This document shows, piece after piece, positions 35,237 through 44,094 of a stretch of 64,000 nt of DNA. Positions within the stretch are counted from its first letter, which is position 1, and each line of letters starts with the position of its first letter. The notes below the pieces were generated by a model. That model ran no database searches, was not told the DNA's origin, and worked only from the letters and a program-made list of their open reading frames with translations. The stretch comes from Natronobeatus ordinarius (GTDB lineage Archaea; Halobacteriota; Halobacteria; Halobacteriales; Natrialbaceae). Position numbers and translations under genes: made by a program. The stretch is from NCBI RefSeq assembly GCF_024362485.1, contig NZ_CP101456.1:2728001-2792000 (forward strand), in the 5' to 3' direction.

Positions 35237-35257
35237 GGTACGGCTGGTAGTCGTACC
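35237..35257 (+). promoter_or_regulatory. Inverted repeat just upstream of the Usp gene
   Basis: GGTACG and CGTACC form six-base arms with a nine-base spacer, ending two bases before the ATG at 35260 and about 10 bases after a TTATTCTTA box. It could be an operator at the transcription start or a leader hairpin. Confidence 0.4.
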
Positions 35258-35259
35258 CA

Positions 35260-36165
35260 ATGGCGGCCGCTCAACGGGACGGTTCCGATTCACGTTCGAA
35301 TCGGGAGTACACGCTCGTCGTCGCAGTCGCGGACCTCGAGAGCGTCGAGCAGTTGCTGCGGACGGCGATCGACCTCGCGAGGGCGAACGACGGATCGCTG
35401 CTGGTCGTGACCGTCGTCCACAAGACGGCGACCTCGCCATTTCGACTCTTTCACGACGAACGCATCAAAGCGGAGTTCGCCGGAGGACACCACGACGTGC
35501 TCGAGCGGGCGGTGCGGGTGGCAGAGAACGCGTCGGTACCGGTCGAGGACCGGCTGCTGATCGGGACCGACGTCGCGGGGGCGATCCTCACGGCCGTCGA
35601 GGACGTCGAGGCCGACGAGCTCTTTCTCGGCTGGCAGGAACGGCCCCGCCCCTCTGACATCGTCCTCGGAACGACGGTCGACCCGGTCATCAGACGGGCG
35701 CCCTGTGACGTCTTCGTCGAACGCGTCGGAACCACTGCGGACGGCGTGGACTCGGTCCTGCTCTCGACCGTCGGTGGCCCCCACGTCCGACCGGCGACGG
35801 AGCTCGTGGCGGCCGTCGCAGCCGCGAACGACGCGACGGCAACGGTGGTCTCGTACGTCGATCCTGATGGGGACGAGACCGAACGGATGGCAGCCCGCGA
35901 CCACGTCGAGTCGGCTTCGAAGCGGCTTCCGGACGTCCCCGTCGACGGCGCGGTCCGAGAGAGCGACGACGTCGCCGACTCGATCGTGACTGCAGCCGAC
36001 GACCACGACCTGGTCGTCCTCGGTGCGACGCGAGAGCGGCGGTTCCGACGCCAGGTCGTCGGCACGGTCGCTGAAACGGTCAGTCGGCGTGCCGCCCCAC
36101 CCGTCGTGATCGCGAAGCGCCACTCCGAGCGAAGCTTGCTCTCGAGTGTGTTCGACCGGTGGTGA
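35260..36165 (+). CDS. Tandem-domain universal stress protein
   Basis: A 301-residue cytoplasmic protein with two UspA-like domains, about residues 14-150 (EYTLVVAVADLESVEQLLRTAIDLA) and 160-295 (DSVLLSTVGGPHVRPATELVAAVA). The second carries DLVVLGATRERRFRRQVVGTVAE, close to the ATP-binding G-x2-G-x9-G pattern but not a perfect match. It is probably a stress-linked nucleotide-binding protein. It ends 14 bases from the convergent Sir2 gene. Confidence 0.86.
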   Translation: MAAAQRDGSDSRSNREYTLVVAVADLESVEQLLRTAIDLARANDGSLLVVTVVHKTATSPFRLFHDERIKAEFAGGHHDVLERAVRVAENASVPVEDRLLIGTDVAGAILTAVEDVEADELFLGWQERPRPSDIVLGTTVDPVIRRAPCDVFVERVGTTADGVDSVLLSTVGGPHVRPATELVAAVAAANDATATVVSYVDPDGDETERMAARDHVESASKRLPDVPVDGAVRESDDVADSIVTAADDHDLVVLGATRERRFRRQVVGTVAETVSRRAAPPVVIAKRHSERSLLSSVFDRW

Positions 36166-36179
36166 TCGCCCCGTTGCAC

Positions 36180-36974
36180 TCACTCGCGTGCCGTCACCGC
36201 GTCCCGGAGTCGAGGGAGGGCTTCCGTCACGTCGTCGCGAAACACCGCGGTCGCGTCCCCGTCACACGGCGTCGCCTCGAGGTTGACGATCGCGAGCGAG
36301 CCGCCCGTCCGGGCCGCCTGTCGGGGGAGCGAGGCGGCCGGCTCGACGACCAGCGAGGAACCGATCGCGAGGAAGACGTCGCTCTCGCGGGCCAGTTGCC
36401 GTGAGCGCTGGAGCGTCGCAGCCGAGAGCCGTTCACCGAAGAGCACCACGTCGGGTTTGTAGACGCCACCACACGCACACCGCGGCGGGAGCTCCCCCTC
36501 GCGCACACGCTCGAGGATCGGCTCGTTCGACTGTCGGCGACCACAGTCCACGCAGCGTACCCGGTGGGCGTTGCCGTGCAGCTCGAGCAGATCGGCGCTC
36601 GAGTCGTCCTTGTCGTCGACATCGCTGTCGGTAACCGTCTCGAACGCCTGCGCGTGCAGCCCGTCGGTGTTCTGCGTGGCGATGGCGTCGAGGTGGCCGT
36701 CACAGGCGAGTTCGGCGAGCGTCTCGTGGGCGGCGTTTGGCTCGTAGCCGTCGCCGAACATCGTCTCGTAGAGCTCGAGCCGGTCCGTCCAGAAGCCGGC
36801 CGGGTCGCGCTGGAACCGGCCGTAGGTGAACTGGCCCTCCTCGAAGCGGTCCCAGACGCCGTCGTCGCCGCGGAAGGTAGGCACCCCCGAGGGCGCGGAG
36901 ATGCCCGCGCCGGTCAGCGCGACGACCGTGTCGGCCTCCCTGATCTCCTCGGCGAGTCGCTCGAGGTCGTCCAT
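36180..36974 (-). CDS. Sir2 family NAD-dependent protein deacylase
   Basis: A 264-residue sirtuin. TGAGISAPSGVPTFRG binds NAD, TQNTDGLH and ELHGNAHRVRC carry the catalytic His, and the zinc site uses CVDC and CAC. GSSLVVEPAASLP is the later NAD contact. A charged insert (VTDSDVDDKDDSSAD) before the catalytic His is specific to halophilic members. A likely target in archaea is the chromatin protein Alba, but that is inference. ATTTTAT about 27 bases upstream supports the ATG at 36974. Confidence 0.93.
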   Translation of the reverse strand: MDDLERLAEEIREADTVVALTGAGISAPSGVPTFRGDDGVWDRFEEGQFTYGRFQRDPAGFWTDRLELYETMFGDGYEPNAAHETLAELACDGHLDAIATQNTDGLHAQAFETVTDSDVDDKDDSSADLLELHGNAHRVRCVDCGRRQSNEPILERVREGELPPRCACGGVYKPDVVLFGERLSAATLQRSRQLARESDVFLAIGSSLVVEPAASLPRQAARTGGSLAIVNLEATPCDGDATAVFRDDVTEALPRLRDAVTARE

Positions 36975-37070
36975 GCTCGCAGCTTGCGCTCGAGGCGATA
37001 AAATTCGACCGGTGAGGTGACTGGGCAGATTCGCTTTTGAGGACGGCCGCTCAAGCACGAGTCGAAACGG

Positions 37071-37307
37071 ATGGGAAAGAAAACGATCAGCGTCAGTGAG
37101 GAGACGTACCGTCGACTCGAGCGCGAGCGGCGAGCGGACGAGGACGTAAGCGACGTCATCGATCGGCTACTCCCCGGGGACGATGAAAATCCGCTCCGGG
37201 AGCTGGTTGGGCTCGTCGACGACGACGAACTCGGGGCGCTTCGACGACGAACGGTCGCGTTCAGGGACGACGTTGATGGGCGACTCGAGGCGACCGACGA
37301 CGAGTGA
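37071..37307 (+). CDS. VapB-like antitoxin family protein (UPF0330-like), no toxin partner
   Basis: A 78-residue acidic protein starting MGKKTISVSEETYRRLERERRADEDVSDVIDRLL, the ribbon-helix-helix-like N terminus of the UPF0330/VapB antitoxins. Usually a PIN-domain VapC follows; here the next gene is aspS, and no PIN-like frame is present. It is either an orphan antitoxin or a stand-alone DNA-binding protein. It diverges from the Sir2 gene across 96 bases. Confidence 0.72.
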   Translation: MGKKTISVSEETYRRLERERRADEDVSDVIDRLLPGDDENPLRELVGLVDDDELGALRRRTVAFRDDVDGRLEATDDE

Positions 37308-37380
37308 GGCCGATCCCGGTCGCTCGAGGGAGTGACACAGAACGATTGCGCTTAAGTCCCGGCTCCGACAATCGGGTGGT

Positions 37381-38685
37381 ATGCAGGATAGAACCTACAC
37401 GGCAGACGCCGAGCCAGGCGACGAGGTAACCGTCGCCGGCTGGGTCCACGAGGTCCGTGACCTCGGTGGCATCGCGTTCCTGATTCTCCGCGACACGACC
37501 GGGCAGATCCAGGTCAAGTTCGAGAAAGAAGAGATGGACGACGACCTCGTCGAGACGGGACTCGGCGCCTCCCGCGAGAGCGTCGTCAGCGTCACCGGCG
37601 CAGTCGAGGAGGAACCCCGCGCGCCGACGGGCGTCGAGGTCACGCCCGAGTCGGTCGAGGTCGTCGCACCCGCCGACCCCGAACTGCCGCTGGACCCCTC
37701 CGGGAAGGTCGACGCCGACATCTCGACGCGGCTCGACAACCGCACGCTCGACCTGCGTAAGCCGGAGGTACAGGCCATCTTCGAGATCCGTGCCGAGATC
37801 CTCCGGGCCGCCCGCGAGCAGTTCCGCGAGCTCGAGTGCACCGAGATCACGACCCCGAAGATCGTCGCCACGGGGACCGAGGGCGGCACCGAGCTGTTCC
37901 CCATCACCTACTTCGGCCGCGAGGCGTTCATGAACCAGAGCCCGCAGCTGTTCAAGCAGCTGATCGCCGGCTCCAACCTCGAACGAGTCTTCGAGATCGG
38001 CCCGATCTTCCGCGCCGAAGAGCACAACACGCCCCGCCACCTGAACGAGGCGACCTCGATCGACTTCGAGGGCACCTACTGCGACGCGACCGACGCGATG
38101 GACGTCGCCGAGGCGGTCGTCACGGCCGCCTACGAGGGCGTCGCCGAGAACTGCGCCGACCAGCTCGAGACGCTGGGCCTCGCGGACGACTTCGAGGTGC
38201 CCGAGGGCGACTTCCCCCGGCTCACCTACGAGGAGGCCATCGAGCGCATCAACGCCACGGGCAAGCTCGACGAACAGCTCGTCTGGGGCGACGACCTCCC
38301 GACCGAGGGCGAGAAGGCCCTCGGCGAGGACGTCGGCAGCCACTACTTCATCACCGACTGGCCGAGCGAGATCAAGCCATTCTACATCAAAGATCACGAC
38401 GACGACGAGCAGCTCTCGACCGGCTTCGACCTGATGCACCCGCGCATGGAACTGGTTTCGGGCGGGCAGCGTGAACACCGCTACGAGAAGCTCGAGGAAG
38501 GCTTCGAACAGCAGGGGCTCGACCCCGAGGAGTTCGAGTACTACACGAAGATGTTCAAGTACGGCATGCCGCCCCACGCCGGCTTCGGCCTCGGTGGCGA
38601 GCGGCTCGTGATGACGATCCTCGAGCTCGAGAACATCCGCGAGGCTGTTCTCTTCCCGAGAGATCGCCAGCGGTTGTCGCCGTAG
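37381..38685 (+). CDS. aspS: Aspartate-tRNA(Asp/Asn) ligase
   Basis: A 434-residue archaeal-type AspRS. The OB-fold anticodon-binding domain covers residues 1-110 ([23 protein letters not shown]). The class II catalytic domain has [32 protein letters not shown] (motif 2) and [14 protein letters not shown] (motif 3). Haloarchaea usually use a non-discriminating form with GatABC; discrimination is not decided here. CTTAAG about 30 bases upstream is the likely promoter. Confidence 0.96.
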   Translation: MQDRTYTADAEPGDEVTVAGWVHEVRDLGGIAFLILRDTTGQIQVKFEKEEMDDDLVETGLGASRESVVSVTGAVEEEPRAPTGVEVTPESVEVVAPADPELPLDPSGKVDADISTRLDNRTLDLRKPEVQAIFEIRAEILRAAREQFRELECTEITTPKIVATGTEGGTELFPITYFGREAFMNQSPQLFKQLIAGSNLERVFEIGPIFRAEEHNTPRHLNEATSIDFEGTYCDATDAMDVAEAVVTAAYEGVAENCADQLETLGLADDFEVPEGDFPRLTYEEAIERINATGKLDEQLVWGDDLPTEGEKALGEDVGSHYFITDWPSEIKPFYIKDHDDDEQLSTGFDLMHPRMELVSGGQREHRYEKLEEGFEQQGLDPEEFEYYTKMFKYGMPPHAGFGLGGERLVMTILELENIREAVLFPRDRQRLSP

Positions 38686-38755
38686 GCGGGAACCCTGGGA
38701 GCCAGCGAGACGGAGGTGCGTTCCCCGTCGGTGCCGCGAGAGGCCGGAAGCAACC

Positions 38756-39541
38756 ATGATACGAAGACGCACTATTGGAGTCGGGCTGCTGATCGTCGTG
38801 CTCGCCGTCGCCGTTTTAGCCGGTGGCCTGTTCCTCCTCGGGGAGTACTTCTCCCAGGACAGCTACGCGAGCGAGTACGAGTACGACGTCCGCGTGACGA
38901 CGAACGGCACGCTGACGAACGCGACGATCCTGGTTCCGGCCCCCGCCCTCGAGGGAGAGTCGATCGTCGCCGTGGAGATCGACGACGGGGCACACGCCCT
39001 GCGGCCCGAGGAGGTCTCGAGCCGGATCGTCGAGACTGAACACGGCCCGATGCTCGAGGTGGCCGTCGAGGAGTTCGTCGTCGAACCCGAGTACTATCGG
39101 TTCGTCGAGGAGGGCGACGTAGGCTGGACGGAAGAGATCGACGCCGACGAGTACGATCCTGACGACCCCGAGATGTTCGTCCGCGACCACGAGTCCGTCG
39201 AACTCACCCTCTGGCTCGAGAGCGACGCCGAGGTCGACACGCGCGACCCGGTCGGGGCCGAGCCGTTGCTCGAGCCGCGATACGACGTGACCGAGACGAC
39301 GTGCGAGAGCGGGGCAGAACGGTGTTACGAGTACGCGAGCCTGGCCGGCCTCGAGTACGAGGCCGACCCGGCCACGGCGGTCTCGGCGTCGGTGACGTTC
39401 CGCGGCGAGAACAGCTGGTGGACCGGCGGCTGGAACGGGAACTGGTACGAGGATCGCGTGGCCGTCGAGGCCACGGGGCCGCAGTCGGAGTGGGTCACCG
39501 CGAGCGGAGAACTCGAGGCAGGTTGGGGGTCGTACCGGTAA
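38756..39541 (+). CDS. Membrane-anchored exported protein, unknown
   Basis: A 261-residue protein. Basic start (MIRRRTIG), one membrane segment at about 8-30, then an acidic extracytoplasmic domain rich in beta-strand-like sequence (NGTLTNATILVPAP, VSASVTFRGENSWWTGG). A Cys pair (CESGAERC) may form a disulfide. It follows aspS by 70 bases on the same strand. I do not recognise a family; the topology suggests a single-pass surface protein. Confidence 0.75.
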   Translation: MIRRRTIGVGLLIVVLAVAVLAGGLFLLGEYFSQDSYASEYEYDVRVTTNGTLTNATILVPAPALEGESIVAVEIDDGAHALRPEEVSSRIVETEHGPMLEVAVEEFVVEPEYYRFVEEGDVGWTEEIDADEYDPDDPEMFVRDHESVELTLWLESDAEVDTRDPVGAEPLLEPRYDVTETTCESGAERCYEYASLAGLEYEADPATAVSASVTFRGENSWWTGGWNGNWYEDRVAVEATGPQSEWVTASGELEAGWGSYR

Positions 39542-39876
39542 GCGGATTCGTTTTTGTCGGAGATGGTCGGCTGACGCCACTCGAGCCAGGAGGCAAATCT
39601 GCGAACTTCCTTTTCCCCAACGTGCAAGCATCCGTGAGAGAAGCGAACGGGTCACCGCCGTCTCGAGGTTTCAGCCCGCTCCGGCGGCTCTTTCGCATCA
39701 TTAGAACCGCAGAGCGGTTCTAATTCGCAGTCAGAACGTACCGAATTCTGATAGTATCAGCGGGTTTTGCCGGGGTTCGACCGAACGAGCGCAGCGGGTG
39801 AGGGAGGACCCCGGTAAAAGAGGTTGGCAGGCGAATCTTCAACGTTATATCGTCGGGGACGAAACGACGCCCAGTA
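39542..39876. other. Intergenic region with a cluster of inverted repeats
   Basis: No convincing gene. It holds an 11-base perfect inverted repeat (39700-39724), CTGATA-G-TATCAG (39748-39760), CCGGGGT/ACCCCGG arms (39770-39776, 39808-39814), and a GTTATAT box near 39844 that is the likely promoter of the pantoate kinase gene. Confidence 0.7.
39700..39724. repeat. 11-bp perfect inverted repeat
   Basis: ATTAGAACCGC-AGA-GCGGTTCTAAT: eleven-base arms around three bases. It would form a strong stem-loop in RNA of either strand, or a protein-binding dyad. It is downstream of the 38756 gene and could be its transcript end. Confidence 0.75.
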
Positions 39877-40704
39877 ATGGCTGACGAGGCGACGGCGTTC
39901 GTTCCCGGGCACATCACCGGTTTTTTCAGCGCGCATCCGGACGACGACCCGACGAAAGCCGGCTCCCGGGGGGCCGGACTCACGCTCACCGACGGGGTGA
40001 CCGTGACGGTTCGGCCGGCCGAACGAGGTGAACTCCGCCTCGAGGGCGAGCCGATCGACGTCGATCCCGTGACGACGGTGCTCGAGACGCTCGAGGTGGG
40101 TGCTCGAGTCGAGGCCGAGTCGGACCTCCCGCTGGGGGCGGGTTTCGGTGTCTCCGGCGCGATGGCGCTGGGGACGGCGCTCGCGGCGAACCGCGTCTTC
40201 GACCGGCGGCTCTCGACGAACGAACTGGTGACGATCGCCCACGGGGCGGAGGTCCAGGCGGGGACCGGACTGGGTGACGTCGTCGCCCAGGCCCACGGCG
40301 GCATCCCGATCCGGCTCGAGCCCGGCGCGCCGGCACACAACGAACTGGACTCGATTCCGGCGCGTGCTCGCGTCGAGTACGTCTCTTTCGGCGGACTCTC
40401 GACCGCCGACGTGCTCTCGGGCGACACCGACCAGCTCACGCGGGCGGGGAGGGAAGCGCTCTCGCGAATCGTCGCGGAGCCGACGCTCCCCTCGTTCGTC
40501 TACGCCTCGAGGCGCTTTGCCCGCGAAGCGGAGTTGTTGACGTCACGGACGCACGAGGCGATCGAGGACGTGGCCGCTGTCGGCGGCCAGGCGTCGATGG
40601 CGATGCTCGGCGACACGGTCTTCGCGCTCGGCACCGGTCTCACCGACGCAGGCTACGAGCCGTCGGTGTGTGCGACGCACCCGGCCGGCGCGACGCTGCA
40701 GTGA
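39877..40704 (+). CDS. Pantoate kinase (GHMP family)
   Basis: A 275-residue GHMP-fold kinase with the phosphate loop DLPLGAGFGVSGAMALGTA near residue 86 and a substrate region FVPGHITGFFSAH at the N terminus. Archaeal pantoate kinase phosphorylates pantoate on the way to coenzyme A, replacing bacterial PanK. The partner ligase gene follows after 58 bases, which supports the call. ATG at 39877 lies about 30 bases after GTTATAT. Confidence 0.92.
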   Translation: MADEATAFVPGHITGFFSAHPDDDPTKAGSRGAGLTLTDGVTVTVRPAERGELRLEGEPIDVDPVTTVLETLEVGARVEAESDLPLGAGFGVSGAMALGTALAANRVFDRRLSTNELVTIAHGAEVQAGTGLGDVVAQAHGGIPIRLEPGAPAHNELDSIPARARVEYVSFGGLSTADVLSGDTDQLTRAGREALSRIVAEPTLPSFVYASRRFAREAELLTSRTHEAIEDVAAVGGQASMAMLGDTVFALGTGLTDAGYEPSVCATHPAGATLQ

Positions 40705-40762
40705 GCGGCGTGGGCGGAGTCGATTCGGTCCGTTTTTTATCGCCGATCACCAGGGTTCGGCC

Positions 40763-41548
40763 GTGAGCGAGTACGACAGCGCCCCGCCGGAGGTCGACCA
40801 CGAAGAGGAAATTCCCGAGGATCACCCCCGCTACACCGACCTCGTGACCCGACACCGGATCGAGGAGGGCGTGAAGAAGGGCATCACCCATCTCCAGGGA
40901 ATGCACGCCGAGGGTCGCGGGAGCGCCTTCGATTATCTGCTGGGCGAGGAGACGATCCCGAGCGCCGACGAGGCCGAACGCGCCGCCGCCGCGACGTTCT
41001 TACTCGCCGACCACCCCGTCTGCTCGGTCAACGGCAACGTCGCCGCGCTCGTCCCCGAAGAGATCGTCGAACTCGCCGACGTCGTCGACGCCGACCTCGA
41101 GGTGAACCTGTTCAATCGGACGCCCGAGCGCATCGAGGCGATCGCCGACCACCTCTTCGCCCACGGTGCCGAACAGGTGAAAGGGATCGAAGCCGATGCC
41201 CGCCTCCCGAACCTCGAGCACGCCCGTGCCAGGGTCGACGAAGACGGCATCTACGCGGCCGACGTCGTCATGGTCCCGCTCGAGGACGGCGACCGGGCTG
41301 AGGCACTGGCGGCGATGGGGAAGACCGAGATCGTGATCGACCTCAACCCGCTCTCGCGCTCGCCGCGAGTCGCGGACGTCCCGATCGTCGACAATATCGT
41401 CCGTGCGGTACCGAACGTCACGGCCCACGCCCGCGACCTCGCCGACGCCGACGAAGCCGAACTCGAGGCGATCGTCGAGGCGTTCGACCCCGAGACGGCG
41501 CTCGAGGCGGCCGAAGCACGGATCCGACGCGGAGCCCTCGAGGAGTAA
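40763..41548 (+). CDS. 4-phosphopantoate-beta-alanine ligase (phosphopantothenate synthetase)
   Basis: A 261-residue COG1701-type enzyme that joins phosphopantoate with beta-alanine using ATP, the second archaeal CoA-specific step. Family stretches: HPRYTDLVTRHRIEEGVKKGI, CSVNGNVAAL, LFNRTPERIEAI and VIDLNPLSRSPR. The start is the GTG at 40763, about 27 bases after TTTTTTATC, so it may have its own promoter besides any read-through from the pantoate kinase gene. Confidence 0.93.
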   Translation: MSEYDSAPPEVDHEEEIPEDHPRYTDLVTRHRIEEGVKKGITHLQGMHAEGRGSAFDYLLGEETIPSADEAERAAAATFLLADHPVCSVNGNVAALVPEEIVELADVVDADLEVNLFNRTPERIEAIADHLFAHGAEQVKGIEADARLPNLEHARARVDEDGIYAADVVMVPLEDGDRAEALAAMGKTEIVIDLNPLSRSPRVADVPIVDNIVRAVPNVTAHARDLADADEAELEAIVEAFDPETALEAAEARIRRGALEE

Positions 41549-41696
41549 GACAGCACGGGGCAGCCGGCTCGAGACCGGGTGTCGGGAGTACTCGAGCGAC
41601 CGCCCGCTGGTCCGCACCGACTGTCTATAAACGCCGTTGTCAGCAAGCGACCTGCTCGAGGCAACGAAGAGAAATCAGAGGGATCTCCTCAGACAG

Positions 41697-42284
41697 TTAG
41701 AAACCGTCGTCGTTCTCCTCTTCCTCTTCGTCCTCTGGCTCATCCTCGACCTCCTCCTCCTCATCGACCTCTTCGTCATCGACCTCTTCGTCGTCGACCT
41801 CTTCGTCGTCTTCCTCTTCGTCGACAGCTTCGAGGGTGACGTCCAGTTCCATCAGGTTCAGTTCGGAGCTTCTGAAGGAAGCGGTCTCACCCATCGTTCC
41901 CGTATCACCGGGTTCGGCTTCGACTTCGTCGTTCTCGACCATGATGTAGCCCAGTCGGCCGCCAGGTCCACCGACCTCGATGCGGATCGGGTACACGTCC
42001 CAGTCGCCGTGATCATCAAACTCCTCTTCGTCTTCGTCGAGGTGTTCGAGTAGATCGTCTTTGGACCCCGTTTCGAGTTCAGCGAGAACGAGGAACTCTT
42101 CGCCTGGGTAGTAATCGCCACCGTGAATCACGACCTCGCCTTCTTCCTCTTCCTCCTGGGCCGCTACGGACCCGGTGGTGGCCGTCGCACCGGCTCCGAC
42201 TGCGAGCGCTGTCGCAGCGAGCGCTCCTTTCTTCATGAAGTTTCGTCGCGAGTCGCCCATCGGTTCGTGCATTTCGTTCGTCAT
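41697..42284 (-). CDS. Twin-arginine-exported acidic protein of unknown function
   Basis: A 195-residue protein. Twin-arginine signal DSRRNFMKKGALAATALAVGAG with a likely cleavage after SVAAQ; no lipobox. The mature core of about 90 residues (VVIHGGDYYPGEEFLVLAELE, YPIRIEVGGPGGRLGYIMVEN) is beta-rich. The last 45 residues are almost only Asp, Glu and Val, encoded by a 15-bp tandem unit (EEVDD) near 41755-41815. The acidic tail could bind calcium or simply keep it soluble in brine. Starts at 42272 or 42260 are also possible. Not recognised. Confidence 0.75.
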   Translation of the reverse strand: MTNEMHEPMGDSRRNFMKKGALAATALAVGAGATATTGSVAAQEEEEEGEVVIHGGDYYPGEEFLVLAELETGSKDDLLEHLDEDEEEFDDHGDWDVYPIRIEVGGPGGRLGYIMVENDEVEAEPGDTGTMGETASFRSSELNLMELDVTLEAVDEEEDDEEVDDEEVDDEEVDEEEEVEDEPEDEEEEENDDGF

Positions 42285-42805
42285 GTATTATCGTTGTGTG
42301 TTCGGTAGTTGTTCGTGTGTGCGTCGACGCTCGGTGCCCGAGTCGACGTCGTCGTCAGGGACCAACGTCATCGACGATTAGTGCGGTCACTGTGGTGGAC
42401 GGCAATCCATCCCCACTCGGTTCGTTTCACGATTTTTGTTCTTGTGAACATCCCCTCCGTGGGCCCGATAGAACGAACGGCAGTACTGGATGTAATCCCC
42501 CATAGACGATGGTGAACGTGGATATCGCACACAGGGCTTCGATACTGAACCCCGGGGATTCCTCAGAGCGCCCGCAGATGTTCCCCCTCGAACGTTCGAA
42601 TACGAACGGACAGCTACGAACGACTACCTATCATCGAGCACGAACAAGTGGCCACCGGCCCCCGTTCGGGTCGTTCTCGGTCGATAGTGCGGTTGAACGA
42701 AAGGACCATTCGGAAGAGATACGATGTTCGTCCGATAGATCTCGTCATCGATTCGACGACGATCACCGTTGACGCTGCTGTCGAACGGCGTTCACTATCT
42801 TCGGA
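42285..42805. other. 521-bp intergenic region, no gene seen
   Basis: Short open frames on the plus strand lack haloarchaeal composition and starts. I note a perfect TCGAACGTTCGA palindrome near 42588-42599 and CCCCGGGG near 42551. The region carries the upstream leader of the acidic exported protein and the 3' side of the HTH_10 gene. Nothing else is evident. Confidence 0.5.
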
Positions 42806-43495
42806 TCACTCGGCCCTGAGTTCGACCCCGTCAGCGAGTAACGTGTGTTCGATGAGACTCGCTGTCGCTCGGCGAAGTCGTTTCGAAAGCGCGCTATCGC
42901 TCACGTTTTCTTTCTCCGCCAGTTGGTCGAGCGGATGCGACCGCGGTACTTCGTAGTAGCCGTTCCGATAGGCCATGAGGAGCGTCTCTCGATGGTTGTC
43001 AGAGAGCGTGATTTCGTCGTCCACCGGTCGGACGTCGTCCCGCTGGAACCCCGAGTTGTGTAACTTCTGTAAGGTGACAGGGATGTCGTTGTCCGTAACG
43101 GCCATGTTGAACTCCGAGAGCGATTCGTGGGAGCTAAAGAGGAGGTGAAACTCCCACGCGTCCGCCGTGCCGGTCGCCTTGAGGAGCCGTCCCCCCGTCC
43201 TGAACAGCGGCTGAACGATTCCGTTGATGTCGTCGCTCCACTGTACCTCGAACAGCGTCTTTCCATCGGTCGTCGTGAGCCTGTCGACAGCCTCCGTATC
43301 GGCGGCCTCGAGCAATGAGGTTTCGACCGCGCCGGGATCGCCAGCTGAAACCCACACGAGCAGCATCTTTCGCTCGCGCTCGCTCTGAATTGGAACGACA
43401 GGTTCGAGTTCGACCACCGCGTCGGGAACGTCGTCGAACACCGTTCCGAACATGAACGCGTCCGACGGCACCGTGATCTCTACGATGACCGTCAT
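42806..43495 (-). CDS. HTH_10 (bacterio-opsin activator-type) transcriptional regulator
   Basis: A 229-residue protein. The N-terminal 150 residues resemble the Bat-linked regulatory region (VIVEITVPSDAFMFGTVF, FHLLFSSHESLSEF). The C-terminal HTH_10 reads LSDNHRETLLMAYRNGYYEVPR and LDQLAEKENVSDSALSKRLRR. It lacks the PAS and GAF domains of Bat itself. Target genes are unknown; bop lies 5.4 kb away. The ATG at 43495 is chosen for family length; in-frame upstream ATG codons look unlikely. Confidence 0.88.
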   Translation of the reverse strand: MTVIVEITVPSDAFMFGTVFDDVPDAVVELEPVVPIQSERERKMLLVWVSAGDPGAVETSLLEAADTEAVDRLTTTDGKTLFEVQWSDDINGIVQPLFRTGGRLLKATGTADAWEFHLLFSSHESLSEFNMAVTDNDIPVTLQKLHNSGFQRDDVRPVDDEITLSDNHRETLLMAYRNGYYEVPRSHPLDQLAEKENVSDSALSKRLRRATASLIEHTLLADGVELRAE

Positions 43496-44094
43496 TGTAT
43501 CACTGGACGTTGACTGCTCGCTTTCGTCCCGTTCGAAACCCGCAAGGTGGTGAAACCCGATCTCGACACCTCGTGTACGTTCGACTGCCGGTGCACCGGT
43601 CGGCTCCACCCCGCCCCGGTCTGGACGACGGGCCTCCATCGATCGCACCGGAATCGGGTACACATACCACATACTTGGATAGCATCAACCAATAGTCTAT
43701 CATTATTCAACTAATATTGAGAGATCAATTATAGGACTGATGAACGGATCGTACCTTCGGGGTGGCGTGACCTAGTAGCTCATCGTAACGGAGGACTGCG
43801 AATGCACGTCCAGTGAAAGTCACCGTTCATGGGGGACGAACTGAGAGTGATAGCCGGATCGCCGTACCATGTACCGGCACCACTGGACTACGCTCGAGTG
43901 GGCAGATCGAAGACATGATATCTAATCTGACACGCACCGCTGGAACCGGGGCCAACCGTGGAGGGCCGTGAGTAAGAGTGACAGCTCTACGACATATTCC
44001 AGTCGGTTTGCGCTGCCTAACGGACCAGCACACGTGATGGTCGCCCAGATCGCCAACATGGTTTACAACCTCGTTCGATGTGCCCAGTCACGAC
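43496..44094. other. 600-bp intergenic region, AT-rich in part
   Basis: Bases 43675-43740 are clearly AT-rich, with GATAG/CTATC arms and ATTGA-GAGA-TCAAT at 43716-43729. No convincing gene is seen. It could hold the upstream control region of the HTH_10 gene, or decayed DNA. Confidence 0.45.

Noticed and set aside
39542-39876. Insertion sequence or MITE
   Set aside because: No transposase fragment, no convincing terminal inverted repeats with target duplication; only a cluster of dyads, reported as such.
42285-42805. Small plus-strand genes in the gap
   Set aside because: The short frames lack acidic haloarchaeal composition, ribosome sites and recognisable sequence.
42806-43495. Calling the HTH_10 protein Bat
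   Set aside because: It lacks the PAS and GAF domains of Bat and is not next to bop; only the HTH_10 family is supported.
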